Positions 23,300 to 35,805 of a stretch of 64,000 nucleotides of DNA are shown here, one piece after another. The notes below the pieces were generated by a model that saw only the letters and a list, made by a program, of their open reading frames with translations, had not been told where the DNA came from and did not search any database. The DNA is from Trachythela sp. YZ-2020 (taxonomy: Eukaryota; Cnidaria; Anthozoa; Malacalcyonacea; Clavulariidae): positions 87,544 to 151,543 of the forward strand of contig JADLSH010000012.1 of assembly GCA_016169945.1 (NCBI GenBank), written 5' to 3'. Numbering within the stretch: the first letter of the stretch is position 1; every line of letters starts with the position of its first letter. The translations under genes and the position numbers were made by a program.

Positions 23300-26200
23300 T
23301 TAGGCTAAATATATAAATTGATTAATATTATTTTCGTCTCTTTTGATATACTTATGTTCGATAAGCCATTCTATTTGTTCTTTAATCATTTTCTTCTGTG
23401 GAATAAACATATTTTTCAAAATTTCAACAAGTTCCGTTTGAAGTTGAGCGTTCGATATTGTTTTTCGCATTTTCATAATTCGTACGATACCTTCCTATAA
23501 AACAAAAAAGAAATATTACTTGTGGTTATTGCACTGGCCTTTATGTCTGAGTGACGCCTGCTACCTGCTACTTGTACTTGGTATGTGCATGAGCGCGCTA
23601 AATTATTCCTGTCACGACTCTCAAGCAGCTCTTGTTCTCGTTTGATCAAGCAATGAAAGTTGAGAAAACTCTCATGTAAACTCTCACTTGTCAACTCTCA
23701 TGCAACTCTTGTTCTCGTTTGATCAAGCAATGAAAGTTGAGAAAACTCTCATGTAAACTCTCGCTTGTCAACTCTCATGCAACTCTTGTTCTCGTTTGAT
23801 CAAGCAATGAAAGTTGAGGAAACTCTCATGTAAACTCTCGCTTGTCAACTCTCATGCAACTCTTGTTCTCGTTTGATCAAGCAATGAAAGTTGAGGAAAC
23901 TCTCATGTAAACTCTCGCTTGTCAACTCTCATGCAACTCTTGTTCTCGTTTGATCAAGCAATGAAAGTTGAGGAAACTCTCATGTAAACTCTCACTTGTC
24001 AACTCTCATGCAACTCTTGTTCTCGTTTGATCAAGCAATGAAAGTTGAGGAAACTCTCATGTAAACTCTCACTTGTCAACTCTCATGCAACTCTTGTTCT
24101 CGTTTGATCAAGCAATGAAAGTTGAGAAAACTCTCATGTGAACTCTCACTTGTCAACTCTCATGTAACTCTTGTTCTCGTTTGATCAATCAATGAAAGTT
24201 GAGAAAACTCTCATGTAAACTCTCGCTTGTCAACTCTCATGCAACTCTTGTTCTCGTTTGATCAAGCAATGAAAGTTGAGAAAACTCTCATGTGAACTCT
24301 CACTTGTCAACTCTCATGTAACTCTTGTTCTCGTTTGATCAATCAATGAAAGTTGAGAAAACTCTCATGTAAACTCTCGCTTGTCAACTCTCATGCAACT
24401 CTTGTTCTCGTTTGATCAAGCAATGAAAGTTGAGAAAACTCTCATGTAAACTCTCGCTTGTCAACTCTCATGCAACTCTTGTTCTCGTTTGATCAAGCAA
24501 TGAAAGTTGAGAAAACTCTCATGTAAACTCTCGCTTGTCAACTCTCATGTAACTCTTGTTCTCGTTTGATCAAGCAATGAAAGTTGATGAAACTCTCATG
24601 TAAAATCTCGCTTATCAACTCTCATGCAACTCTTGTTCTCGTTTGATCAAGCAATGAAAGTTGAGAAAACTCTCATGTAAACTCTCGCTTGTCAACTCTC
24701 ATGTAACTCTTGTTCTCGTTTGATCAAGCAATGAAAGTTGATGAAACTCTCATGTAAAATCTCGCTTATCAACTCTCATGCAACTCTTGTTCTCGTTTGA
24801 TCAAGCAATGAAAGTTGAGGAAACTCTCATGTAAACTCTCGCTTGTCAACTCTCGTGCAACTCTTGTTCTCGTTTGATCAAGCAATGAAAGTTGAGGAAA
24901 CTCTCATGTAAACTCTCGCTTGTCAACTCTCGTGCAACTCTTGTTCTCGTTTGATCAAGCAATGAAAGTTGATGAAACTCTCATGTAAACTCTCGCTTGT
25001 CAACTCTCATGCAACTCTTGTTCTCGTTTGATCAAGCAATGAAAGTTGAGGAAACTCTCATGTAAACTCTCGCTTGTCAACTCTCATGCAACTCTTGTTC
25101 TCGTTTGATCAAGCAATGAAAGTTGAGGAAACTCTCATGTAAACTCTCGCTTGTCAACTCTCATGCAACTCTTGTTCTCGTGTGATCAAGCAATGAAAGT
25201 TGATGAAACTCTCATGTAAACTCTCGCTTGTCAACTCTCATGCAACTCTTGTTCTCGTTTGATCAAGCAATGAAAGTTGAGGAAACTCTCATGTAAACTC
25301 TCGCTTGTCAACTCTCATGCAACTCTTGTTCTCGTTTGATCAAGCAATGAAAGTTGAGGAAACTCTCATGTAAACTCTCGCTTGTCAACTCTCACTTCTC
25401 GCCTTAACACTTAATTATTGAGCATTTTATGCCTGTCGTATCGCCACCATCCTCTTATCAAACTTGTCAGAAATATCTAAAGCTTAATAGCAATATTAAA
25501 TGTGCGAACCTGAGTTCTCAATATTCTTAAAGCCACAATGGCCTCGTTATCTTCTTCGCGATGTTTATCCGTAGAAAGTTGAAGTCTTCCAATAAAGTTA
25601 ATCTTACCACGCTTTTGAATCTTGCCATTTTTTCTACGAAAACAAGTAAACAACACATTCTTTATAAATAATATTGATCATCTGAACTAAAGCTTAACTT
25701 CCTTTAAACAGCCTATAAGCTAGCCTCGGACTTTCTACTTGGAATCCAAATGACGCGTTCTGCGTCGGGATAAAATTACAGTTGAATCATAACATGTAGC
25801 TAAGACTGGAAGAATTAAAATATTTCTTCACCAGTTTACATACAGCCACAACAGGAAAACAATATACCTTTCCCTATTTCGCTTTACACCGAAAACAAAA
25901 TACGCTAGTATATAACTCTATGAAATTGATGTTCCATTGTAGCAAAAAAAACACAAACAATTGACAAGTGATTGAAGAATTGAATACTTTGATATGTATA
26001 TTATAATTCTTCCAATCTCAGCTACATGTTATGATTCAACTGAAATCTTATCCCGACGCAGAACGAGTCATTTGAATACGCAGTCAAAAGTCCGAACTTA
26101 CAACAAACTCTCTAAACTCTGCTCTGAACTCCGCCAATATTATACAAGTAGTGTTGTAAAATTCTTAAACTTACATAAGTGCAAAGTCGTGATTTACACA

Positions 26201-29200
26201 AAACGTCGAGTGTTCTCGGAGTTCCTTCGGAGATTGTACTGCAGGTTCGCATATTAATATTTGACGCTTTAATTTAGGAAATGCTATAAGTGACTGAATA
26301 AATAAGGATAACTATAAGTTAATGAAAGCAAAGTACCATAAATCATCTATTAAGCCGGGGGGGGGGGCTTATTTGATAGTGATGCTTACTTGAGAGCAGG
26401 GGGAGGGCTTAATAGAGGATTTACAGTATATAAAGATATGCTAACCAATGCGAAGTGCAAAATACTACATGCAGTAAAATATTTCAGCAAAGTAAATACA
26501 ATATAACTTACCCACAATGTACGACGAAGCTCCGATTCTGGCAATTCTGTAGCTAACCTAGCAAGAACGAATGAAGCATGCCATTATTAGATTCTCTAAG
26601 ATATATTCTTTCCGGAGCAAGTTTTAAATGATTTGTACCTTAAATCATGAAAAGATAATCTCTCGTTCCGTCGTTCATTCCAGGCAAACACAACAGCCAT
26701 TTGAAATGTCGTTACTTCGATATCGTATTTCCCTTGTTTGGTTACAAACGTTATCTAAAGACGAAAGAATATGTGATTAATGCTAAACACTCAAGTGCTC
26801 ATAGCAACTAAACGAATACATCGTACCACGCCATTCGACATGAGGTGGATCCACTGTAGCTTACGACCACTGTGATTACGACGATAAAACTCCTCAACTT
26901 CAGGAATAAAATCTTCCAGCTGCAAAAGACCAGATATTATTTGCACTGACGAAGATCCAAGCTCTCGGATGAACTACAGCTTTGCTAAACATACAAACGT
27001 GGCGATTTCGACAAACTTACCACGGTGGGCAATGATACTGCTATCCTCTCAGAACTGCGGGCCCAAGCTCCAGCATTTAGTATCTTGATTGCAACAGAAT
27101 CTTAAACATAAAATCACGTTTTCAACTTCGTGACTTCAAGGCAACCAGGTAAAACACGTTTTTGCTACTCTAGTCTAAGTAAATGAATGAATCACTGAAC
27201 TAATCCACTCAATACCCAAAGAAGTGGTTTCAAAATTGGACAAAGAAAAAATTCACAAATCTCACCAGCCATCAGTGAACGTGTTCGGTAGACGTCTTTA
27301 AAAGCTTGATTCAGATCTTCACTGACTTTAATATCTTGAAACATTCTTGCTAATTTATTGATATAATCTGCAGGCATACCCACATCCTGGAATAGAAATA
27401 TATAATAAGCTTCGGGTCTTTACGTTTCGAGAGAAAGTCCTCAGCGAGAGAAACTAAGATATCAAGTCGACTTACTCTTAACCACTCTACCATATTTTCT
27501 TCCAAGTCACTGTCCGTTGAACAATCCAATATCAATCTTCTAGTAAGATGTGCTTTATGATATCTGAGAAATAGATACATTGGAAAACATTACGTTGTTT
27601 TTTCAAATATAAATAGTTATTACTATCAATCAAAATACTTATTTCCGTCAGTTTGAAAGGAGTTTTTTTACTAACCGCATAAAAACATCTTTATTGTCAA
27701 CATATTTCAAAACCAAGAGCTACAAAATTTAAAACTGTATTTGAAACAAAGATATACACACGCACAAGTTGTAACAGACTTGTACCAATGCTGTTTCAAC
27801 AACTTGTTATCAGGATGTGTTCGCACTGCTTGTTCCCAGCTTGTTGACAAGTTGTCAACGGTTTGTTAACAACTTGCTACAAGGTTGTTTGCTCAACGGA
27901 CTTGTTATAAGTTGTTCCAACAACTTGTTATCGTCCTGCAATTCAACAACTTGTTAACAAGTTGTGAGTGACAACCTTGTAGCAACTTGATAAAACGACA
28001 ACATTGTTACAACTTGTTTACAAGATTGCTACAAGTCTGTTGTGAACACATCTTGTTGACAAGATGGTAGATTTTTACGTGTGTAGGAGTTCAGTGGTGT
28101 TTTTCTATTCATTACATGCGTGTAAACACATGTACAAGAGACTTACAACATCTTTCAATTTCGCTTCAATTTCATCAGATGTCAATTTTTTACTAAAGGG
28201 ACTTTTTCTTAACAACATATCACAGAAGTTTGCCAGCAACTCCGGACATTTTGACTCTGGGACTGTCTTGCTGGCGATCCTGTACAGAAGGGAGAATTAT
28301 ACATTAAGAAATAGTTCAAACACATAAAATGTGAAAGAACGATGAAGCCATGTCAAGGCGTTGTTTGTACAGTGGTTAGTGCATGTGTCTTTCACCTCTG
28401 TGACTGAAGTTTGATTCCTGTAAGATGCAGTTGTCTGATTATAATTTTGCCTCAGTCACAAGTGAGAAGAGTGCTTCCAGTTTGACTCTACCAAACACCG
28501 CGGGTTTCTTCCTGTAGTAACACTGGATCAATAAGAGATGACACTTACTGGGCCTCTAGGGAGAACAGTTTAGAACTGATAGAGCTATCAAGTATAAATA
28601 AAGTTTAGTTTGGTTTAGGTTTCCGCCTGTAGTAACACTGGATCAATAAGGAATGACCAACACAAGATGTACTAGTATAATTCAGCTGTTATGATTACTT
28701 ACGATTTAATATTAGTTGGTAACTCAATGTTAAATATAGAGGTGTCATTAACAACTTTCTTGAAAGATTTGTCCCGGGCTGTTAGAAATCGTGGATCGTC
28801 ATCAAAGGCTTCTTTTACCAGAGAACTGTAGCGATTAAATAACATCAATAATCTGTCCACGTATTTCTCTGAGTCCTAGACAATAGACGAGATACATTTG
28901 TTTTTACGTTGTTTAGTTTACAGCTTAATAGTTAGGAAGTTGTTTGTTTCGTTCGTACTTTGTCAATTGGAACATTGGGTTGTAAACCTGTTAAGGCTTC
29001 CCATCCATCTCAGAGTGGTAAACATGAACTGAACTGAACTGAAGCAATAATATTTGTTGTTGTGTTGTTAAGTTTGTAGCCTGAGAGTCAGTACAGGGTT
29101 AGCAAAGTAAATGGTTTATTTTAGTACAAGTTAGCTAGTACAAGCTTTAAGTACTAAGTTGTGTAGTTGTTAGTCTACAATAGGCAAGGCAAGATGAAAT

Positions 29201-32200
29201 ATACAACTGTCAGTTGGTCACTTACTGTAGATATTGTTGCGGCTGCACCAATCATATCAGCCAATCCTGTGGTGATCACATGATTTTCTAAGTGAGTTAT
29301 CATTGGTTGAACGCCATCCGAAACTCTGTCCATTAGATGAAACATCTTTAATAATTCTACATCAAGCATAAGCATTAAACTGTTTCATTATTCACTCAAC
29401 ATGTAAAAACACTTCTGGTTAAATAGCTAGTTAAACACTGTATTTGTCAACAGTTATAATGAACTTGTTATCTGATACAAAATTCTATCCATTATTATAA
29501 GATTATTAGAGAATACAAACATTCCTATCATATAAGCTTAATGAAACCTGCTTACTTTCAGTGTGGTTGCCGGCAATAAAGCCAGGACATTCCTCTAATA
29601 TACAGTCTTTAACATCACTCACAAGAACATCAACACAGACTTGACTTAACTGTAAAACATAAACAATAACATATAATAGTTTTGTGGGAAACATGTTATT
29701 TGGCAACACTTTCGACCTAATGTGCATGCCTTGATCTTTTTTGCACTCATTCATAAAGATTTGAGCTTTATACAGAATGAAAGTTTTGCTAATTTCCTTT
29801 AACCCATTAGCTGGCAATGTGCCCAGATGCGCCCTACTTTAGTATGTTAGTTTGTCTAATGTCAGATGATTTTACTCGTCAGTGGTAGGGTACTGCCAGT
29901 TAATGGGTTAACAAAACTATCTGCCAGTGTCTCTTGTTAAGAACAACTATTATTTAAATCTTAATCTTTCAAAACTCACAAGTTCACAGGAGTTACATCC
30001 TTGTGAAGTCTCAAGATATCTTTGTGCTCGATGCTCTTCCTCTCGTAGTTTACTATGAGCCTGAAAAAAAACACAAGATCTTTGACTACCTTACAAATTT
30101 AAAAGCAACAGCATCCGCTCTGTTTAGTTTTCCGAGTACTCTTTGGATTGAAACACTAATGGAATGTAACAGTACATTCTATATACTAACATAATTCATA
30201 TATTTTTCCACTCCATTTTCCTCCAAATACAGTGACGCGACATTTGAATAAAACTGTCTGGTTGCATCTAGATATGCTTTCTCGAAGTTCGTTCTATAGA
30301 TCCGTAATTTATCATCCTCGCTGTAGCAAAGGTTCACTGGAAAAGAAAAATCATGCTTTAGGGGATTTCACGAAGCACTATCGTGCAGCTGATGGTGGTC
30401 AACCTGCAGTTATCAGAGTGAGAAAATAATGTTCATTCTTAATTCTTTTCATTATATGTAGTATAGTCTTGTATTTGGAGGCAAATAAATAGAATTGAGA
30501 GATGTACTGTACTACAGTAGTTAATAAAATATTCTTGCTCCTATAAGTGTCAACATTTCTAAAATTGACCACCATATTCTGTCCTGTGACGGTTACTGAA
30601 ACTCGTCAATATACAGTACATTCTGGACAAATTTAAAGAATCTGGAGCTATAAATAATTACCGTAAGATTCCCGTACTCCAATAACCAATTGTGAATCAA
30701 ATGATTCTCCCGCGCGTTCATCATGAACCAGTTTCATCGCACTTGCTTGAAGTTTGTAGGTGATATTTGAGAATATGATCTCATTCCAAGTGTCCAACAT
30801 AAGCTATAGAGGTAGAAATTAAGACATATGTTATTTGTGCTACAATGGTTAGTGCATGTGTCTTTCACCTCTGTGACCAGGATTTCATTCCTGTAATATG
30901 CAGTTGTCTGATTATAATTTCACCTCAGTCACATGTGAGAAGAGTGCTTCCAGTTTGAATGTACTTACAGTAACACCACAGGATGTTTCCTGTAGTAACA
31001 CTTGACCAATTGAAGGTGATCATTACTGGACCTCTAGAGAGAACAGTTTGGAACTGATAGAGCTATCCAGTATAAATAAAGTTAGTTTAGGTTTCCTCCT
31101 GTAGTAACACTGGATCAATAAGAGATGACTCTTACTGGACCTCTAGCGAGAACAGTTTAGAACTGATAAAGCTATCCAGTTTTTTAAATACATTGTGCTA
31201 TAGTGTACATATCATTTATAATACAAACCTTTTTTATCGAGCTTGACTCAGAAACTGTAGATTTGTTGTTTTTCTTGCCACTATTATTCTTTGCGTTGTG
31301 TGTTTCAAGTGATTTAAACGGCTGAGCAATATATTGACACTGTGCAAAGAATTTCGTCCATTCTTGAATATAAGTTTTTAATAATACAGAATCGTCATCT
31401 TCTCTCATTACAATCTAGACATAATAAAATAGACACACTAAGGTCTTGTTTGGCTTGCAAATTGCGCCCAGATGCGCCCTACTTTAGTATTTTACTTTGT
31501 CTAATGCCAGACGATTTTACTCGTCCGTGGTAGGATACTGCCAGTTAATGGGTTGGCAAAACTATCTGCCAGTGTCTCTTGTTAATGCATTAATGGTCAA
31601 CAATAGTTTGACCTTCCCCTTGACAAGTCAAATAGACAGTGAGAGTAACATAAGAGATTCCTCAGGGTCCATTACGGCTTAAGCTGTTAACACAAAATAT
31701 GTTTCCATTGACATTTTTTGTACACTTACTCTCTGAACATCATTGATATATTCTGACACAACTGACTTGAGTGCTTCAAATATTTTCATCACACCTTTCT
31801 CGTCCCATTGTGATACTTTATGAACATCCCTAACAAGCATAACAACATTTAAAGCTTTCTTCCTCGTACACACATAAAAATCTTACATCATGTCAACAAG
31901 ATGTGTTCGCAACAGACTTGTAGAAAGCTTGTCAACAAGTTGTAACAATGTTGTCATTTTATCAAGTTGCTACAAGATTGTCACTCACAACTTGTTAAGA
32001 AGTTGTTGAATTGTAGGACAATAACAAGTTGTTGGAACAACTTATAACAAGTCTGTTGAGTCAACAAACCTTGTAGCAAGCTTGTCAACAAGCTGTTAAC
32101 AACTTGTCAACAAGCTGAGCACAAGCACTTAAGCAGTGCGAACACACCCTTATAACAAGTTAAAACAATTTGTAACAAATCTGTGCAGGCAACAACCTTG

Positions 32201-32723
32201 TAGCAAATCATCAACAAGCTGTTGCATGATAACTTGTCAGCAAGCTGGGATTGGTACAAGTCTGCTGTATTAAAGTTTGTTGTGTTTTTACATACAGGTG
32301 ATAGTATGATTGTCTGGTTTTGTGGGAAAGTTTGCCTTCTGTAATATGCAATAATATTTATAACTGTAGAAATTGCAACATATTGCACGTTTATAAAGTC
32401 TATTTTGAGATTATTCAAAGTTATAAAAACATTTTGACATTCCCTCTTAACAAATTACATTATGAAACAAAACATATAAGTAACTACAATACGTACATTT
32501 AAAAATTTACCACAGACGATATTTACAAAGTACGATCATTTACTAAACTGTTCATTTCTTATATAAATATTTAATCAACTCACCAAAATAGATCTTGCCA
32601 TTCAGCCTTTGTCACTCCTTTTTGTTTCAATATTTTTATAACTATCGGTTTCATTCCTGGCCATTTTTCATCAAATTGTTCTTTGGCTTGTTCCTTTTTA
32701 TTTAATAACAATGGAGAGTTCAT
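23300..32723 (-). CDS. CUL5: Cullin-5
   Basis: Scaffold of CRL5 ubiquitin ligases: the N-terminal cullin repeats bind Elongin B/C-SOCS-box receptors and the C-terminal domain binds RBX2. Twenty exons: 32584-32723, 31730-31829, 31229-31414, 30662-30803, 30191-30336, 29980-30060, 29556-29649, 29226-29356, 28703-28875, 28147-28279, 27676-27719, 27476-27563, 27266-27386, 27021-27100, 26827-26919, 26639-26754, 26512-26557, 26175-26293, 25510-25633, 23300-23494. All phases fit; 783 aa against 780 in human. Diagnostic runs: FDSQLVIGVRESY, CPELLANFCDMLLRK, YHKAHLTRRLILD, GMPADYINKLARMFQDIKVS, HSGRKLQWIHLMSNG. The neddylation motif IVRIMKMRK is present in the last exon, followed by the winged-helix end FIYLA. 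An AATAAA directly follows the stop. A degraded copy of the 5' exons lies at 59694-61551. Confidence 0.97.
23634..25395. repeat. 77-bp satellite in the last CUL5 intron, about 23 units
   Basis: GTTCTCGTTTGATCAAGC recurs at 23634 and 23711, a 77-bp period. Units are very uniform, with a few shared variants (ATCAATC; GAGGAAA against GAGAAAA) arranged in blocks. Sequence is related to the dispersed repeats at 1130, 1985 and 4975. The same unit in reverse orientation forms the irregular array around 50500-56905. Confidence 0.95.
25745..26085. mobile_element. Complete MITE with about 75-bp inverted ends
   Basis: Left end AAATGACGCGTTCTGCGTCG, GAATCATAACATGTAGCT; right end AGCTACATGTTATGATTC, CGACGCAGAACGAGTCATTT. 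Best preserved member of the family at 9160 and 22255. It ends about 90 bp from a CUL5 exon (26175-26293). Confidence 0.85.
27762..28085. repeat. TTGTTGACAAG-rich dispersed repeat in CUL5 intron
   Basis: Same family as 13866; ends with ACATCTTGTTGACAAGATGG and the flanks ACACACGCAC / TTTTACGTGTGTA are roughly inverted. Confidence 0.85.
28365..28660 (+). repeat. SINE-like element: tRNA-like head plus 114-bp tail
   Basis: Head: AGTGGTTAGTGCATG (A-box-like), CTTTCACC in the place of a tRNA-Glu anticodon loop, then AAGTTTGATTCCTG (B-box-like). A middle with TTGTCTGATTATAATTTTGC and AGAAGAGTGCTTCCAG leads into one and a half 114-bp units. A tRNA-derived SINE is the best reading. In a CUL5 intron. 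Confidence 0.75.
29800..29925. repeat. AGTAAAATCGTC dispersed repeat
   Basis: Reverse-oriented member of the family at 15595 (CATTAGCTGGCAATGTGCCC, GATTTTACTCGTC). Another copy is at 31450-31590. CUL5 introns. Confidence 0.75.
30835..31182 (+). repeat. SINE-like element: tRNA-like head, middle and 114-bp tail
   Basis: Same order of parts as at 28365 (ATGGTTAGTGCATGTGTC, CTTTCACCTC, ATTTCATTCC, then 114-bp units). A derived copy is found at 59948-60190 inside the duplicated CUL5 fragment, so this insertion predates that duplication. Confidence 0.78.
31872..32300. repeat. TTGTTGACAAG-rich dispersed repeat in CUL5 intron 1
   Basis: Longer member of the family at 13866. A diverged counterpart at 60690-61100 occupies the same place in the duplicated CUL5 fragment. 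Confidence 0.85.
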
Positions 32724-32834
32724 CTTTAAGGCGAATTTTGGTGGGAAAATAAACAAAAATTAAGTCATTTTATAAAGATTAGAATATTATGTATTTTGTA
32801 CTTAATTTAAATTGACAACATTCGAGCCGAGCGA

Positions 32835-33235
32835 AAGAGAGAGTACCTGGGCACGAACACTGATCTCAAAAATGACTGGATAGTGTGATTCTGTTTCCAC
32901 CTGATCTCTAAATAAAACTGGATAGTAAAATATTCTGTTCCTCACTGATCTCAATCTAAACCTGGATAGTGCACTATTTTGTTTGCCACTGATCTCAAAA
33001 TCAACTGGATAGTGAAATATTATTTTCTCCACTGATCTCAATTTACAACTGGATCGTGATACATGTATTCTCCACTGATCTCAAACTAGAACAGGATAGT
33101 GAAATATTCTGTTGTGCACTGATCTCAAAACTTGACCTGGATAGTGGACTTTTCTTTCCGCCACTGATCTTAAAACTTTACTGGATAGCGTGATATTCGT
33201 TTCCCACTGATCTCAAAACTGGATAGTACATCGGA
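32835..33235. repeat. About 44-bp degenerate tandem array upstream of CUL5
   Basis: About nine units of CCACTGATCTC, a short A-rich spacer, AACTGGATAGTG and AAATATTCTGTT. It starts about 110 bp upstream of the CUL5 ATG. The array is copied at 61675-62060. Its core resembles the core of the array upstream of DCAF6. Confidence 0.88.
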
Positions 33236-33809
33236 CCAATTACTGACTTTGCGTGTTGTTGTCAAATCTAACTGAAGTTATCTTTGTAAATAAATATTTG
33301 GACATGTTCGAAATTCTGAAACCATTTTCGTGTCGATACTTAGAATTTCAGGCGAATACTTGGACTTTCAAACAAATGCATATTTCACATTATATAAAAG
33401 TTCACACGGCAAGATAGAAGTACAATTCATGAACAGTAATTCCTTAATCTTTCTATGAAGTTTATAGTTATCCTAAACCCTTGAAAACGTATTTAATTCG
33501 GAAACAGTTATTTCATTAATTGCATGTGAAGCCAATGTAATACTTGGAATTTTAAGTTGATACTTGGAACTCCAAACAAATGCAAATGTCTCAAGATTCA
33601 TCAAATTCTCACAGCATGGTGGTTGAAATGGTATTGTCCAACCAAACCAGTTATCTCCCTATTAGGATGTTGAGAGGCTGACGCTCAAATCACGAGATGT
33701 TTTGAACACAATTACGACAAACTAAGGTGTTGCCTTAAACACAAAATACAGTTGACGCCGTTAAGATCAATTTGTTGCAGAATCTTACAGTAAAAGATCT
33801 GTCACCATT

Positions 33810-34140
33810 CCTCAACTTTGGTAAGTCTACTTTGATTATCCTTGTAATGTCTACGATTGACGCTAGCAATCTATGTGCCTCGCCACCAGTCTCTGTAGGC
33901 TTGACAGCTCAACAGGTTGAGCTATGGACTAGATTTCTGAAGGTTGAGAGTTTAAATCTGGTGTTCTTATAAAGGATAAGAACTCACAACTACTAATATC
34001 TGCAGACTTGATAGGTCAACAGGTAGAGCAGTGGACTAGATTCCTGAAGGTCGAGAGTATAAATCTTGTGCATGTACTTATAAAGGATAAGAACTCACCA
34101 CCAATATCTGTAGGCTTGATAGCTTAACAGGTTTCTAACT
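33810..34140 (+). repeat. Tandem tRNA-like units, copy A
   Basis: Two to three units with TAGCTCAACAGGTAGAGCAG-type A boxes and GGTTGAGAGTTTAAATC-type B boxes, separated by CTTATAAAGGATAAGAACTC. Counterparts lie at 41950-42300 and 62710-63040. They look tRNA-derived but the acceptor stem is not preserved, so they are unlikely to be functional tRNA genes. Confidence 0.65.
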
Positions 34141-35008
34141 ATAAATCGTATATCTATATAAAGATCAAATGTGAGGACTAAACTCTGCAAATGTCATACG
34201 GCGCAAAATGCAGAGCTCTTGACTATGTCGACTTGATATGACTGAGCAAGCATAGTAGTGAACTCGATACCCAGAAGATTGTCACTTGAAATTCAGTCTA
34301 ACAGGTTGAGCGGTGAACTAGATTTCGTAAAGACAAGATTTTAGCACTGAACACTTTAGGCTTGATATGCTTCAGCAGACACAGCAGTCGAGTAAATTCC
34401 TTAACTAATTTCTGAGCTATATCATTCAATATGGATGTCTTATAGAGACGTGAATTTACTGAATTAGACCTTCAAAAAGGTTTCGAATATATATCTGGCT
34501 CTCTCGTGTAAGGCATAAGGAACTCTATTGTTATGGTATTGAGCATTGTCCGACATTTTGTGAACCAAAAGACACTCATATATTTATAAAATACTAAATA
34601 ATAATCAAGAATAATACTGAAGTAGACACAATCTAGTTTATGTATGCATGACAGCGCAACAAATGTAGCGCAATTGCCTCAACTGGGGACTGAGTACTAT
34701 TTCCCAAAATGCACTGTGATATCACAAATGTAATATTTGCATTGGAATAGATACGCGTAAACACAATAATTTGTATCTAAACGTTTATTTTTGCTACAGT
34801 TTCAGACAGTATTAACAAACCCTTATGTATTTCATATTACCTGACTGGAGGAAAGCGCACTTGAAGACTTGAAGAAAACTTGACAGCTCCGATAGAGTCT
34901 AACTGTAGTTAGTTTTTGAAATTTTGATCCTAAGTAATTTCACAACACAGAAACAAGCCTACGTTGAAAAAGGTTTAATGCTCTTACACGATGCCATGCT
35001 CTACACAC

Positions 35009-35444
35009 AGGGGCGTAACTAGTGGGGGGGAGTCTACCTCCCAATGTTTAACAATTGCAACTTTCGTCTGTAGCAATTGTTGTGGTAGCATGCTGGTCGG
35101 GCAAAGAGATCTGAAAGTAAAGAACAAAAGAAGTGAAGTTTTGAAGCGAAAAATTTGAAAATAATTGCTAACACATGTACAACATTTTCTGATTTATCTA
35201 ATTAAATAAAATCTTCCCCAACGTGCAATCAAATGCTCACATTTCAAAATTGCCGGGGACTGCTGGGGGACATGCCCTATACTCTTCAGTGCCTTCAGCA
35301 CTCCCTCCTGTGTATTCCCAGGCTCCATGAGGCTTTTTAACATTTGCTTTTACATTATTTTTTTTATTGCCCTTTCGTCGGGCAAATGATCCACCTCCCT
35401 CTCACCCCCTCCCCAACTTTGCCCTTAGACCGACCAGGTACAAA
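35009..35444. mobile_element. Insertion private to copy A (AGGGGCGTAAC element)
   Basis: Copies B and C read straight from ATGCTCTACAGACG to AAATCTCA; copy A has about 430 extra bases starting AGGGGCGTAACTAGTGG. The start resembles the hAT-type end CAGTGGCGTAAC at 9487. The right border is not clear. Confidence 0.6.
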
Positions 35445-35760
35445 TCTCACATCTTGTCAACAAGATGTGTTCGCAACAGACTTGTAGCAAGCTTGTCAAT
35501 CAGTTGTAACAATGCTGTCATTTTATCAAGTTGCTACAAGGTTGTCACTCGTTCGCCCATTGTTGAATTGCAGGACGATAACAAGTTGATAGAACAACTT
35601 GTAACAAGTCTGTTGAGTCAACAACCTTGTAGAAAGTTGTCAACAAGCCGTTGACAATTTGTCAACAAGCTAGGAACAAGCAGTGCGAACACATCCTGAT
35701 AACAAGTTGTTGAAACAGCATTGGTACAAGTCTGCTGCAGGCTTGTTACGTGTACAACTA
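35445..35760. repeat. TTGTTGACAAG-rich repeat just upstream of gene A
   Basis: Reverse-oriented member of the family at 13866, starting CACATCTTGTCAACAAGATG. The same element precedes gene B (43248-43575) and the window-end copy (63885-64000), so it was part of the duplicated unit. Confidence 0.85.
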
Positions 35761-35805
35761 CATATTTAATTTAACACAATATTTTGCATTTTCAGGCGTT
35801 CAACA

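Larger units (their letters stand above)
32724..35795. other. Intergenic between divergent CUL5 and RING-TRAF-Kelch gene A
   Basis: Holds both promoters. Contains the short-period array at 32835-33235, tRNA-like units at 33810-34140, a copy-specific insertion at about 35009-35444 and a TTGTTGACAAG repeat at 35445-35760. The part from about 33308 on is duplicated at 41380 and 62110. No protein-coding exon seen. Confidence 0.7.

Noticed and set aside
23634..25395. Regular repeats considered as a CRISPR-like array
   Set aside because: Units are contiguous with no unique spacers, in an intron of a eukaryotic cullin gene; this is a satellite.
33810..34140. Functional tRNA genes
   Set aside because: A- and B-box-like parts are present, but no complete acceptor stem or consistent anticodon arm can be drawn; units are tandem and degenerate.
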